Origin: Paenibacillus_AR sp051594765 | Lineage (GTDB): Bacteria > Bacillota > Bacilli > Paenibacillales > NBRC-103111 | Reading direction: 5' to 3' | Length of the DNA stretch: 64,000 nucleotides | Assembly: GCF_051594765.1 (NCBI RefSeq) | Contig: NZ_JBPPGJ010000023.1 | Location: forward strand, 17,403 to 81,402 | Shown: piece by piece, positions 23,718 to 31,912 of the stretch | How the letters are laid out: every line of letters begins with the position of its first letter | Position numbering within the stretch: the stretch's first letter is position 1 | Made by a program: the position numbers and the translations under genes | Notes under the pieces: generated by a model | Told to the model about the DNA's origin: nothing | Seen by the model: the letters and a program-made list of their open reading frames with translations, nothing else | The model's database searches: none

Positions 23718-24533
23718 TTGGCAAGCGACAAAGAACGGATTGATCTGCTCCTCGTGGAGCAAGGCTATTTCGATAGCCGGGAAAAGGCAAAGGCCGCCAT
23801 CATGGCCGGCCTGGTCTTCTCGGGAGAAGAGCGGGTGGAGAAGCCCGGCACCAAGATCTCCAGAGCCTCCGCCCTTACGGTGAAAGGGGCGCCCCATCCG
23901 TATGTAAGCCGCGGCGGGCTCAAGCTGGAGAAGGCCATCAAGGCCTTCGGGCTGGATCTGGCCGGGAAGCGGATGCTGGACATCGGCGCCTCCACCGGGG
24001 GCTTTACCGACTGTGCGCTGCAGCATGGAGCGGAGAAGGTCTGCGCCGTGGATGTGGGCTACAACCAATTGGATTGGTCGCTTCGCAATGATCCAAGAGT
24101 CATCGTGATGGAGAGGACCAATTTCCGCTATGTGGAGGCCAAGGATCTGAACGGCTTCGAGCCGGATTTGGCCACGATCGACGTCTCCTTCATCTCCCTG
24201 CACCTGATTCTGCCCCCTCTCACGAAGCTGCTCCCACCGGGAGGCGGCGTCATGGCCCTGATCAAGCCACAATTCGAGGCCGGGCGGGAGCAGGTCGGCA
24301 AGTCGGGAGTGGTACGGGATCCGGATATCCACCGGAGCGTGGTGAAGTCGGTGCTGGATTTTGCCGCTCAGCTGGATTTCCGGCTTCAAGGGCTTTCGTT
24401 CTCGCCCATTACAGGGGGAGAAGGGAATATCGAATTCCTCGCTTATTGGACTTACGGTGCGGAAGGCGGTACAGAGGAGCTGTCAGGGCTGGTGGAAGAA
24501 ACTGTCCGGCAAGCCCACGCGACCTTCCGTTAA
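23718..24533 (+). CDS. yqxC: TlyA-family rRNA 2'-O-methyltransferase/hemolysin (YqxC)
   Basis: A 271-residue protein with an N-terminal S4 RNA-binding domain (RIDLLLVEQGYFDSREKAKAAIMAGLVF) and an FtsJ-like SAM methyltransferase domain (MLDIGASTGGFTDCALQHGA, then VDVGYNQLDW and DVSFISL). The mycobacterial homolog TlyA 2'-O-methylates 16S and 23S cytidines; the Bacillus protein is less studied, so substrate is inferred. TTG 23718 after GGAGGATCGCAACA. Next to dxs and argR as in B. subtilis. Confidence 0.9.
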   Translation: MASDKERIDLLLVEQGYFDSREKAKAAIMAGLVFSGEERVEKPGTKISRASALTVKGAPHPYVSRGGLKLEKAIKAFGLDLAGKRMLDIGASTGGFTDCALQHGAEKVCAVDVGYNQLDWSLRNDPRVIVMERTNFRYVEAKDLNGFEPDLATIDVSFISLHLILPPLTKLLPPGGGVMALIKPQFEAGREQVGKSGVVRDPDIHRSVVKSVLDFAAQLDFRLQGLSFSPITGGEGNIEFLAYWTYGAEGGTEELSGLVEETVRQAHATFR

Positions 24534-24674
24534 CATTGGCATCCTAAGGAATACGGACCGTCCGCTGCCGATGCAGCCGGCCGGAATGCCGTTTTTTTCT
24601 TGGGATGTTTCTGCGTTCCGGCAGGATTTCCGGAAGACCCTCTCGAAATGATAGATATCGGGAGGGATGGCGGC

Positions 24675-25127
24675 ATGTACCGGGGAGACAGTCTCATACT
24701 CATTCTGCTCAGTCTGTTCACCGCGGGTGTTCTCTTGATGTGGCTCCGCAAGTGGATCACTGCGCCACCCAAGGTTCAGCATCCGGTCGTGCCTGATGAG
24801 GAGATCATGGTGACCGAGGCCGTCGAGCTTCTGGAATTCGCCGGTTACGAGGTGTGGACCGGCAAGCGCAAGGTGCCGATCACCGTTTCCGTCAATGACC
24901 GGACCGAGCTGGAGACCCGGTTGTTCATCGACCATTTCGCCGCGGAGGGGGACAAGTTATATATCGTGAAGCTGGCCCGCGACCGCAAGCCGATCGATCG
25001 GACCGGAAGCGGACTCCGGGATGGGCTTCTGGTGTACCAGCTGCTCTACGAACAGACCGAGGGCATTCTGCTGGTGGACCCGAAACTCCGGACCATAGAC
25101 AAAATCCATTTCTCCATAGAACGCTAA
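24675..25127 (+). CDS. Membrane-anchored protein of unknown function before argR
   Basis: Not recognised. The 150-residue product has one N-terminal membrane helix (about 6-24), a short Pro-rich linker, and a soluble domain of ~110 residues with alternating strands (KVPITVSVND, LETRLFIDHF, DKLYIVKLARDRKPIDRTG, GILLVDP). The FIDHF...YIVKLARDRK order faintly resembles a PD-(D/E)XK-type core, but that is speculative. ATG 24675 follows GGGAGGGATGGCGGC. It lies 10 nt before argR and is likely cotranscribed with it. Confidence 0.75.
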   Translation: MYRGDSLILILLSLFTAGVLLMWLRKWITAPPKVQHPVVPDEEIMVTEAVELLEFAGYEVWTGKRKVPITVSVNDRTELETRLFIDHFAAEGDKLYIVKLARDRKPIDRTGSGLRDGLLVYQLLYEQTEGILLVDPKLRTIDKIHFSIER

Positions 25128-25137
25128 GGAGGCAGCC

Positions 25138-25587
25138 ATGAAAGGCCAACGCCACGTCAAAATCAGAGAAATCTTAACGAACCACGAGATCGAAACCCAG
25201 GACGAGTTGGTGGAGGCGCTCCGCAATTCCGGCTTCAACGTGACCCAGGCCACGGTATCCAGGGATATCAAGGAGCTCCATTTGGTCAAGACACCGCTGG
25301 ATAACGGCCGGTATAAGTATTCCCTGCCCACGGAGCAGCGGTTCAATCCCTTGTCCCGGCTGAAGCGGGTGCTGGGGGACCATTTTGTGAACATCGATTA
25401 TACGGAGAATCTGGTCGTCATGAAGAGCATGCCGGGAACCGCCAATGCCATTGGGGCGCTGATCGACAGCCTCGAATGGCCGGAGGTCATGGGCACCATC
25501 TGCGGTGACGACACCATCCTCATGATCTGCCGGACCAAGGAGCAGAGCAAGGAGATTGTGGATCGGGTGTTTTCCATGCTGTCCTGA
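25138..25587 (+). CDS. argR: Arginine repressor ArgR/AhrC
   Basis: Hexameric arginine-responsive regulator that represses arginine synthesis and activates catabolism. The 149-residue protein has the N-terminal winged helix (QDELVEALRNSGFNVTQATVSRDIKELHLVK) and C-terminal arginine-binding oligomerisation domain (GTANAIGALIDSLEWPEVMGTICGDDTILMIC with the paired Asp residues). ATG follows AAGGAGGCAGCC. Position between yqxC and recN is as in B. subtilis ahrC. Confidence 0.96.
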   Translation: MKGQRHVKIREILTNHEIETQDELVEALRNSGFNVTQATVSRDIKELHLVKTPLDNGRYKYSLPTEQRFNPLSRLKRVLGDHFVNIDYTENLVVMKSMPGTANAIGALIDSLEWPEVMGTICGDDTILMICRTKEQSKEIVDRVFSMLS

Positions 25588-25607
25588 CCTCGCAACACAA
25601 GCGAAGA

Positions 25608-25643
25608 CCCGCCTCAAGGTTTATACCCTGAGGCGGGTTTTTT
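25608..25643 (+). terminator. Rho-independent terminator after argR
   Basis: CCCGCCTCA at 25608-25616 pairs perfectly with TGAGGCGGG at 25629-25637, followed by six T. Confidence 0.92.
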
Positions 25644-25758
25644 GGCGTTCCGATTGAAGGGGATCGCCGCTTATTCCTACTCGGCACCGAGCAAGGAGCT
25701 TGGCGTTGGACTGGGACTTGGACGCAAAGGTTCGTGACGGACTCCTGCAGCCGTGATA

Positions 25759-25807
25759 TTGTCCGGTTGCGGACTCCATGCTATAATAGTACGAGAACAT
25801 CTGTTTG
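25759..25807 (+). promoter_or_regulatory. recN promoter with LexA-like box
   Basis: TTGTCC at 25759-25764, 17-nt spacer, TATAAT at 25782-25787. At 25794-25807 the sequence AGAACATCTGTTTG matches 11 of 14 positions of the Bacillus LexA pattern CGAACRNRYGTTYC and lies at the expected transcription start, where binding would block initiation. The promoter is better supported than the operator. Confidence 0.5.
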
Positions 25808-25889
25808 CATACATCTGCAGCCATCACGAACAGACTAGGATGAGTTATCGTTTCTCTGCAGATATGCTGGACCATCGGGGGTATGAGGC

Positions 25890-27638
25890 ATGTTGTTGGA
25901 ATTATCCATCCGCAATCTGGCGGTAATCGAGTCCGTAAAGCTGAGCTTTCATAAGGGGTTCCATGTGCTGACGGGCGAGACCGGCGCAGGCAAATCCATC
26001 ATTATCGACGCATTGAGCTTGATTGCGGGGAGCAGAGGAGCAAGTGACCTGGTCCGTTACGGCCAGGATAAGGCTGAGATCGAGGCGCTGTTCGATGTGC
26101 CGGAGAATCATCCCGTCTGGGAAGTGCTGAATCGGATCGGGCTGGAGGCGGCCCCGCATGAGCTTCTGATCATACGCAGGGAGATTAATGCCCAAGGCAA
26201 GAGCGTGAGCCGGATCAATGGGCAGTTGGTGAACCTGGGACTGCTGCGTGAGGCGGGAGAATGGCTGGTCAATATACATGGCCAGCATGAGCATCAGTCA
26301 CTCCTGAAGGCGGAGGCCCATATCGAATGGCTGGATCTGTTCGGTGGGAAGGAGATAGCGGAGTCCAAGGGAGCGTACATCCAAGCCTACGAGGAATATA
26401 ATAAGCTGCAGAAGCAGCTGAACGACCTGAAGGAGGCCGGGAAGCAGGCGCTGCAGATGCAGGATCTGTATCGGTTCCAGGTGGAGGAGATCAGCGACGC
26501 CAAATTGAAACCCGGCGAAGATGAATCATTATCGGAAGAAAAGCGCAAGCTAGGAAATGCCGAAAAATTATTCCAGAACGTCAACGACTCGTACGAAGGT
26601 ATGTACGCCAACGGCAAGGCGCTGGATCTGGTGCGGAAAGCGGTTCAGCGGATCCAGGACATTGCCGATTATGATGCGCCGAAGCTCCAGCCTGTTCTGG
26701 AGCAGATGCAGTCTGCGTATTACCAGCTGGAGGATGCCGCCTACCAGCTCCGCGATTATCGCGATCAGATCGAATTCAATCCGGCCCGCTTGGACCAGAT
26801 TGAAGACCGCTTGAGCCTGATCTCCTCTCTCCGCCGCAAGTACGGGGAAAATGTGGTGGATATCCTCGCTTATCTTGGTCAAATCAAGAATGAATTATCC
26901 GCCTTGGACCATAAGGAAGAGAAGCTTCAAGAGCTGGAGAGCCAATTGAAGGACAAGCATAACGAATGCGTCGGCTTGGCCGGGAAGCTGTCCGCTCTGC
27001 GCCGGAGCGCCGGGTTGAGGCTGGCGGAAGGCATCGAGCGGGAGCTCAAGGAGCTTCATATGGAGAGAACCAAATTCCACGTCAACATTATCCGGCTGGA
27101 CGAAGGCAAGGAGCCGGGTGACGGCTCCGTCCGCTTGAACCGTCAGGGGATGGACCAGGTGGAGTTCCTGATCGCACCGAACCCCGGCGAGCCGCTCCGC
27201 GGCCTAGGGAAAATCGCGTCCGGCGGCGAGCTGTCCCGGATCATGCTGGCGATGAAGTCCATCTTCGCGAAGATGGACCAGATTCCGGTGCTGGTCTTCG
27301 ACGAGGTTGACACCGGCGTTAGCGGCCGCGCCGCCCAAGCCATCGCCGAGCGGATGGCACGGCTGTCTTCGGACTGCCAGGTGTTCTCCATCACACACCT
27401 GCCGCAGGTCGCCTGTATGGCGGACGCCCATTATTACATCAGCAAGGCGGTGGAGGACGACAGAACCTTTACGAAGGTGAGAGATCTGGAGGAATCGGAC
27501 CGTACGGAGGAGCTTGCCCGTATGCTGGGAGGCGTGGAGATAACCGAAACGACGCTGCATCACGCTAAGGAGATGCTAGCCCTCGCTATTGCTCAAAAAA
27601 CCGCTTACCGGAAGGAAAATCAGCAGATTATGGCCTGA
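25890..27638 (+). CDS. recN: DNA repair ATPase RecN
   Basis: SMC-like ATPase that gathers at double-strand breaks early in recombination repair. The 582-residue protein has Walker A GETGAGKSI in the N-terminal half, a long central coiled coil (about 150-370, Lys/Glu/Gln-rich heptads), then the signature GGELSRIMLA and Walker B LVFDEVDTGVSG, and a terminal SITHLPQVA. ATG 25890 follows CGGGGGTATGAGGC. spoIVB follows, as in B. subtilis. Confidence 0.96.
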   Translation: MLLELSIRNLAVIESVKLSFHKGFHVLTGETGAGKSIIIDALSLIAGSRGASDLVRYGQDKAEIEALFDVPENHPVWEVLNRIGLEAAPHELLIIRREINAQGKSVSRINGQLVNLGLLREAGEWLVNIHGQHEHQSLLKAEAHIEWLDLFGGKEIAESKGAYIQAYEEYNKLQKQLNDLKEAGKQALQMQDLYRFQVEEISDAKLKPGEDESLSEEKRKLGNAEKLFQNVNDSYEGMYANGKALDLVRKAVQRIQDIADYDAPKLQPVLEQMQSAYYQLEDAAYQLRDYRDQIEFNPARLDQIEDRLSLISSLRRKYGENVVDILAYLGQIKNELSALDHKEEKLQELESQLKDKHNECVGLAGKLSALRRSAGLRLAEGIERELKELHMERTKFHVNIIRLDEGKEPGDGSVRLNRQGMDQVEFLIAPNPGEPLRGLGKIASGGELSRIMLAMKSIFAKMDQIPVLVFDEVDTGVSGRAAQAIAERMARLSSDCQVFSITHLPQVACMADAHYYISKAVEDDRTFTKVRDLEESDRTEELARMLGGVEITETTLHHAKEMLALAIAQKTAYRKENQQIMA

Positions 27639-27751
27639 CGTGGCAGCTTTTTCGAGTTATAAAAGGATTGGGGCGGGGTTAAGTTATAGGTACGCAAATG
27701 ACACCAACGCCTACCCGAACGGCGAGGAGGAGAAAAGGAGCGTGATTTAGA

Positions 27752-29071
27752 TTGAACACCGTCATACGCAAACGATTGGTTGGTCTTATCATCGCTTTTC
27801 TCATTTGCTTGATCAGCTTCTCCGCCCCATTCCAATGTTTCGCCCGCTTCCCGGACGAGCTTCGGATATTCTCCGGACAAGACAAGGACTTGCAATTATC
27901 CATGCCGGTCATCGGTCAAATCTCCGTTAAGAATCCCGGAATACTCAGTGTCAACGGTTCTTCCCAGCCCACCTTCCAAGCGAATCTGAAGGAGCCCATT
28001 CGCATTCACACATCCGAAACCGGCCAGACCGAGATGATGGTGAAGCTGGGCAAAATTCCGCTGAAGTCCGTCAAGGTGAAGGTTCTGCCCGATCTCAAGG
28101 TCATTCCGGGAGGCCAGACCATCGGAGTGAAGCTGAAGTCGGCCGGTGTTCTGGTTGTCGGTCATCATCTGGTGGCGATTAATGAAGAGAACAAGGTTTC
28201 CCCCGGCGAAGAGGCCAAGGTGCAAGTCGGGGATCTGATTCTAAGCATTGACGGAAAGAAGCTGCAGGATGTAAATCAGATGTCGGAAATGGTATCCAAG
28301 GCAGGGGAGAACGGTAAGCCCCTCGATCTGGAGATCAAACGGAACAAAGACATCGTTCACATTCAGCTGAGCCCGGCTTACGATAAGAATGACAAAGCCT
28401 ACCGTCTCGGTCTTTATATCCGGGACTCCGCGGCAGGCGTCGGCACTCTGACGTTCTATGCGCCCGACCAACATGTGTATGGAGCTCTCGGACACGTCAT
28501 TACGGATATGGATACCCAGACACCCATTGAGGTAGGCAGCGGCGAAATCGTTCATTCCAACGTTACGTCCATCTCCAAGAGCCAGAACGGGGAGCCGGGA
28601 GAGAAACGGGCCATCCTAAGGGAGAAGGTCATCGGCAATATCGAGAAGAATACGCCCTTCGGCATCTTCGGCAGAATGCCGGCTGCACCGGAGCAGGGGC
28701 TGGCTAAGGAAGCGATCCCTGTAGCCTTCTCCGAGGAAGTCAAGGAAGGACCGGCGGAGATCTACACGGTGGTCGGGGGGCAGAAGGTGGAGAAGTTCTC
28801 CATTGAGATTACGCATGTATCGAAGCAGGATTATCCCGCAACCAAGGGGATGATCATCAAGATTACGGATCCGAAGCTCCTTGAGAAGACAGGTGGTATT
28901 GTCCAAGGGATGAGCGGCAGCCCCATCGTTCAGAACGGTAAGATGATCGGTGCCGTGACTCACGTGTTCGTCAACGATCCATCCAGCGGATATGGATGCT
29001 TTATCGAATGGATGCTGAAGGATGCGGGTGTATTGGAGGATGAAAACGCACAGGAACTGAAGGCCAGCTAA
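27752..29071 (+). CDS. spoIVB: SpoIVB serine peptidase
   Basis: Forespore protease exported to the intermembrane space, where it cleaves SpoIVFA and so triggers pro-sigma-K processing. The 439-residue protein has an N-terminal signal/anchor (about 10-28), a PDZ domain (VGDLILSIDGKKLQDVNQM) and the S55 domain with the His of ALGHVITDMDT and the nucleophile in GMSGSPIVQNGK. TTG 27752 is the only reasonable start, with AAAGGAG 11-14 nt upstream. It lies between recN and spo0A, the standard order. Confidence 0.95.
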   Translation: MNTVIRKRLVGLIIAFLICLISFSAPFQCFARFPDELRIFSGQDKDLQLSMPVIGQISVKNPGILSVNGSSQPTFQANLKEPIRIHTSETGQTEMMVKLGKIPLKSVKVKVLPDLKVIPGGQTIGVKLKSAGVLVVGHHLVAINEENKVSPGEEAKVQVGDLILSIDGKKLQDVNQMSEMVSKAGENGKPLDLEIKRNKDIVHIQLSPAYDKNDKAYRLGLYIRDSAAGVGTLTFYAPDQHVYGALGHVITDMDTQTPIEVGSGEIVHSNVTSISKSQNGEPGEKRAILREKVIGNIEKNTPFGIFGRMPAAPEQGLAKEAIPVAFSEEVKEGPAEIYTVVGGQKVEKFSIEITHVSKQDYPATKGMIIKITDPKLLEKTGGIVQGMSGSPIVQNGKMIGAVTHVFVNDPSSGYGCFIEWMLKDAGVLEDENAQELKAS

Positions 29072-29118
29072 GGCTGCCTTTGGTTTTTTGTTTTATCCGA
29101 AAAACCTCCATGACTTGG

Positions 29119-29227
29119 TGTCGAAAAATGTTGAGCCCTGTGGTAAAATATATATTATATATAATCAACCAAAAAAAATAAAGAAAAATAATTTTCGACA
29201 GAAGGAATTTAATTGTCATTGTCGAAT
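29119..29227 (+). promoter_or_regulatory. spo0A control region: sigma-H promoter and three Spo0A boxes
   Basis: A perfect sigma-H pattern lies at 29201-29229: GAAGGAATT, 11-nt spacer, GTCGAATTA (RnAGGAWWW ... RnnGAATWW). Exact Spo0A boxes TGTCGAA occur at 29119-29125 (plus), 29194-29200 (as TTCGACA, minus) and 29220-29226, the last overlapping the sigma-H -10. A possible sigma-A promoter, TTGAGC (29131-29136) with TATTAT (29153-29158), lies between the first two. The 211-nt gap is very AT-rich relative to the genes. Confidence 0.8.
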
Positions 29228-29282
29228 TAGAATTCTTAGAAAGAAAATATTGGAATGCATCTACAGATAGGAGGATAATCAA

Positions 29283-30107
29283 GTGCAAAAAATCGAAGTA
29301 TTGTTGGCAGATGACAATCGTGAATTTACTGCATTATTATCGGAATTCATCAATGATCAGCACGATATGACGGTCAGTGGGGTGGCCTACAACGGCAATG
29401 ATGTACTCCGTCTGATTGAAGAGGGTCGTATCCCGGATGTGCTGATTCTCGATATCATCATGCCGCATCTCGATGGCCTTGGCGTTCTGGAGAAGCTCCG
29501 TGAGATGAACATCACGCCTCAACCCAAAATCATCATGCTGACCGCCTTCGGTCAAGAGAGCATCACCCAGAAGGCTGTACAGCTCGGCGCTTCTTATTAC
29601 ATATTGAAGCCGTTCGATATGGAGGTTCTCACCAACCGGATCCGCCAGCTGGTGACGAACTCCACTGTAAGTACCTCCGGCTCCGGCATGTCCTCCAACA
29701 TGACCTCGGCGGTGATCCAGCATAAAGCCAATGTTGTACCGATGAGCAAAACTCGCAATCTGGATGCGAATATCACCAGCATTATCCATGAGATCGGCGT
29801 ACCGGCTCATATCAAGGGCTACCAATACCTGCGTGAAGCTATTACGATGGTATACAACAATATCGAGATCTTGGGGGCGATCACGAAGACGCTGTACCCG
29901 GCTATCGCCGAGCGCTTCAAGACAACGCCGTCCCGCGTTGAACGCGCCATCCGCCACGCGATCGAAGTAGCCTGGACCCGCGGCAACATCGACAGCATCT
30001 CGCACCTGTTCGGCTACACCATCAACATCTCGAAGGCGAAGCCGACCAACAGCGAATTTATCGCGATGGTGGCTGACAAGCTGAGAATCGAGCATAAAGT
30101 TAGTTGA
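29283..30107 (+). CDS. spo0A: Sporulation master regulator Spo0A
   Basis: Response regulator whose phosphorylated form commits the cell to sporulation. The 274-residue protein has a receiver domain (acidic LLADDN at 8-12, phospho-acceptor Asp57 in LILDIIMP, and the Lys of YYILKPFD) and the C-terminal Spo0A DNA-binding domain with the recognition helix region TPSRVERAIRHAIEVAW. The GTG start follows TAGGAGGATAATCAA. Own terminator downstream; controlled by a sigma-H promoter and Spo0A boxes upstream. Confidence 0.98.
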   Translation: MQKIEVLLADDNREFTALLSEFINDQHDMTVSGVAYNGNDVLRLIEEGRIPDVLILDIIMPHLDGLGVLEKLREMNITPQPKIIMLTAFGQESITQKAVQLGASYYILKPFDMEVLTNRIRQLVTNSTVSTSGSGMSSNMTSAVIQHKANVVPMSKTRNLDANITSIIHEIGVPAHIKGYQYLREAITMVYNNIEILGAITKTLYPAIAERFKTTPSRVERAIRHAIEVAWTRGNIDSISHLFGYTINISKAKPTNSEFIAMVADKLRIEHKVS

Positions 30108-30134
30108 ACTTCAAGGCCTGATGAACGAAACGAT

Positions 30135-30168
30135 CCCCATAAACCATAACCGGTTTATGGGGGTTTTT
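30135..30168 (+). terminator. Rho-independent terminator after spo0A
   Basis: CCCCATAAACC at 30135-30145 pairs perfectly with GGTTTATGGGG at 30152-30162, followed by GTTTTTG. Confidence 0.92.
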
Positions 30169-30282
30169 GTTTGGATAGGGGAGAATATTCATCGAAACCG
30201 GGTTGTTCTTTCGAAGCGTTTCCAATAAAATAGAAAATGCAAATCGTTCTTATATAAAAATGATCCGAAAAAGAGGGGACTT

Positions 30283-30921
30283 ATGAGTCAACGTACGCAA
30301 TCCGGTTCAATCGGAAGTTCATGGTTAGGGAGGCTTACAGTCTGGGCTGCCGGATGCGGAGCGGTATTCCTGCTGCTTCTGGCGGGATTGGCGGGGGGAT
30401 GGTGGAATCAGGCGGATCAAAGGGCAGCGGAAGCCTTCCGGGATATGCAGAACGAGGGGCTCACGCCACTATTCAAGGTCTTGTCCGAGCTGGGCTCCAC
30501 ACTGGCGTTCGTGCTGCTATTCGTAGCGGCAACCGTACTACTCCTCTGGCAGAAGAAGCAGAGGGAGGCGCTGATTCTGCTGATTTCGACGGGAGGGGCA
30601 TATGCGTTGAACAGCCTGTTGAAGGAAGCCATTCAGCGTGAACGCCCGGCGCTGCCGCATCTGATTGAAGCGGACGGCTTCAGTTTTCCCAGCGGCAATG
30701 CCATGGTCGCAACCGCTTTTTATGGCATGCTGGCAATCTTCATTCTATGCTCCGGTCTGCCGCGCAGACGCTTGTTTGCCGGCTTGATAGCAGTGGTGCT
30801 TCTGTTGATCGGATTCAGCAGACTTTACTTGAACGTTCATTACCCCACCGATATTCTGGCAGGTTATGCAGCAGGAGGGTGCTGGCTCTTGGGCTGCAGC
30901 TTATTTTATATCCGGAGATGA
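30283..30921 (+). CDS. PAP2-family membrane phosphatase
   Basis: A 212-residue protein with about five membrane segments and the type 2 phosphatidic acid phosphatase signature in order: KEAIQRERPALP (KxxxxxxRP), FPSGN (PSGH variant with Asn in place of the usual His), and SRLYLNVHYPTDILAGY (SRxxxxxHxxxD). The Asn in PSGN matters because that His is the usual acid catalyst; the nucleophile His in the third motif is intact. Likely substrates are undecaprenyl diphosphate or phosphatidylglycerol phosphate, not decidable here. Start ATG follows AGAGGGGACTT. Confidence 0.85.
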   Translation: MSQRTQSGSIGSSWLGRLTVWAAGCGAVFLLLLAGLAGGWWNQADQRAAEAFRDMQNEGLTPLFKVLSELGSTLAFVLLFVAATVLLLWQKKQREALILLISTGGAYALNSLLKEAIQRERPALPHLIEADGFSFPSGNAMVATAFYGMLAIFILCSGLPRRRLFAGLIAVVLLLIGFSRLYLNVHYPTDILAGYAAGGCWLLGCSLFYIRR

Positions 30922-30928
30922 TCTGGCG

Positions 30929-30962
30929 TTGACAGATCCAACTGTAATTACTATAATAACAG
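30929..30962 (+). promoter_or_regulatory. Consensus sigma-A promoter for the rrf2 gene with inverted repeat
   Basis: TTGACA at 30929-30934, 17-nt spacer, TATAAT at 30952-30957: a perfect consensus. ACTGT (about 30941) and ACAGT (about 30959-30963) flank the -10 as an inverted repeat with 13 bases between, a likely operator for the Rrf2 protein itself. Confidence 0.75.
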
Positions 30963-30981
30963 TATCCGGGAGGCGAAGACG

Positions 30982-31419
30982 ATGAACAGTGAATTTTCCA
31001 TCGCCGTCCATAGCTTGGTGCTCTTGGCTCACCGGTCCGACCGGATGGCCACAAGCGACACGATTGCAGATAACGTATGCACCCACCCGGCGAGAGTCCG
31101 CAAAGTGCTGGGTATCCTAAGAAAGCAAGGCTTCGTATCGACCCGGGAAGGGATCGGCGGAGGATATATACTGAGCTGCGATCCGGAAGAGACGAATCTG
31201 GCCCAGGTCTACCGCGCGGTGTCCATGGGTACGCTGAAGCCCGGCTGGTGCTCCGGCGACCCGGAGAAGGTTTGCATCATTGCTTCGACGGTACAGAACG
31301 TCATGGATGATATGTTTCAGGAAGCGGAGCTCCATCTGGAGCAATATTGGGAGAAGTGGACCATTGCGGATGTCCTCCGCAAGATCTGCTCGGTGCATAA
31401 ATGCAAGGAAACCAAGTGA
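30982..31419 (+). CDS. Rrf2-family transcriptional regulator
   Basis: A 145-residue Rrf2 protein: N-terminal winged helix (FSIAVHSLVLLAH, then DNVCTHPARVRKVLGILRKQGFVSTREGIGGGYIL) with the typical G-GGGY wing. It has six Cys, at NVC, SCD, WCS, VCI, ICS and KCK; this is not the IscR Fe-S spacing but suggests thiol or metal sensing. Closest in character to the YwnA-like Rrf2 group. It precedes thioredoxin, so redox control is a reasonable inference. Likely represses its own strong promoter. Confidence 0.88.
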   Translation: MNSEFSIAVHSLVLLAHRSDRMATSDTIADNVCTHPARVRKVLGILRKQGFVSTREGIGGGYILSCDPEETNLAQVYRAVSMGTLKPGWCSGDPEKVCIIASTVQNVMDDMFQEAELHLEQYWEKWTIADVLRKICSVHKCKETK

Positions 31420-31505
31420 TTGGTTAGAGAGAAGCCCAAGCCCTAAGGGCTTTCTCTTAACAAGTAACTGTAACTATATAGATGACAATTGAAAAGGAGA
31501 GGATC

Positions 31506-31826
31506 ATGATGGCTGTTCAACATGCAACCGATGCAACGTTTTCCGTAGAGGTCGGACAGGACGGACTGGTGCTAGCCGATTTCTGGGCCCCTTGGTGCGG
31601 CCCCTGCAAAATGCTGGCTCCCGTACTGGAGGAATTGGATCAAACGGCAGGCGACAAAGTAAAGATCGTGAAAATCAACGTAGATGAGAATCCGGAGACG
31701 GCAGGCCAGTTCAACGTCATGAGCATTCCGACAATGATCTTGTTTAAGGATGGTGTGCCGGTGGATAAGACCGTCGGACTGAAAAGCCGCGAAGCGCTTG
31801 AAACGTTGGTCAACCGCCACGCCTGA
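31506..31826 (+). CDS. trxA: Thioredoxin
   Basis: A 106-residue thioredoxin with the active site WCGPC in FWAPWCGPCKMLAP, the conserved cis-Pro in MSIPTMILFKDG and a C-terminal helix. ATG 31506 is preceded by AAGGAGAGGATC; the adjacent ATG 31509 is equally possible. It follows the Rrf2 gene by 86 nt, a gap with an imperfect hairpin and a sequence similar to the Rrf2 promoter repeat. Whether this is the main cellular thioredoxin or a stress paralog is not clear from sequence. Confidence 0.93.
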   Translation: MMAVQHATDATFSVEVGQDGLVLADFWAPWCGPCKMLAPVLEELDQTAGDKVKIVKINVDENPETAGQFNVMSIPTMILFKDGVPVDKTVGLKSREALETLVNRHA

Positions 31827-31838
31827 TCGGATTAACCG

Positions 31839-31896
31839 TCAAGCCGCCCATCCGGTGCCGCTCCCATTCGAGGGACGGCGCCGGCAGGCGGCTTGA
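31839..31896. terminator. Large hairpin between trxA and the convergent minus-strand genes
   Basis: TCAAGCCGCC at 31839-31848 pairs with GGCGGCTTGA at 31887-31896; a nested CCGGTGCCG/CGGCGCCGG stem lies inside. T-runs are poor, but its place between convergent genes suggests a two-way terminator. Confidence 0.55.
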
Positions 31897-31912
31897 TTGG
31901 TGTTCTGCAGGT

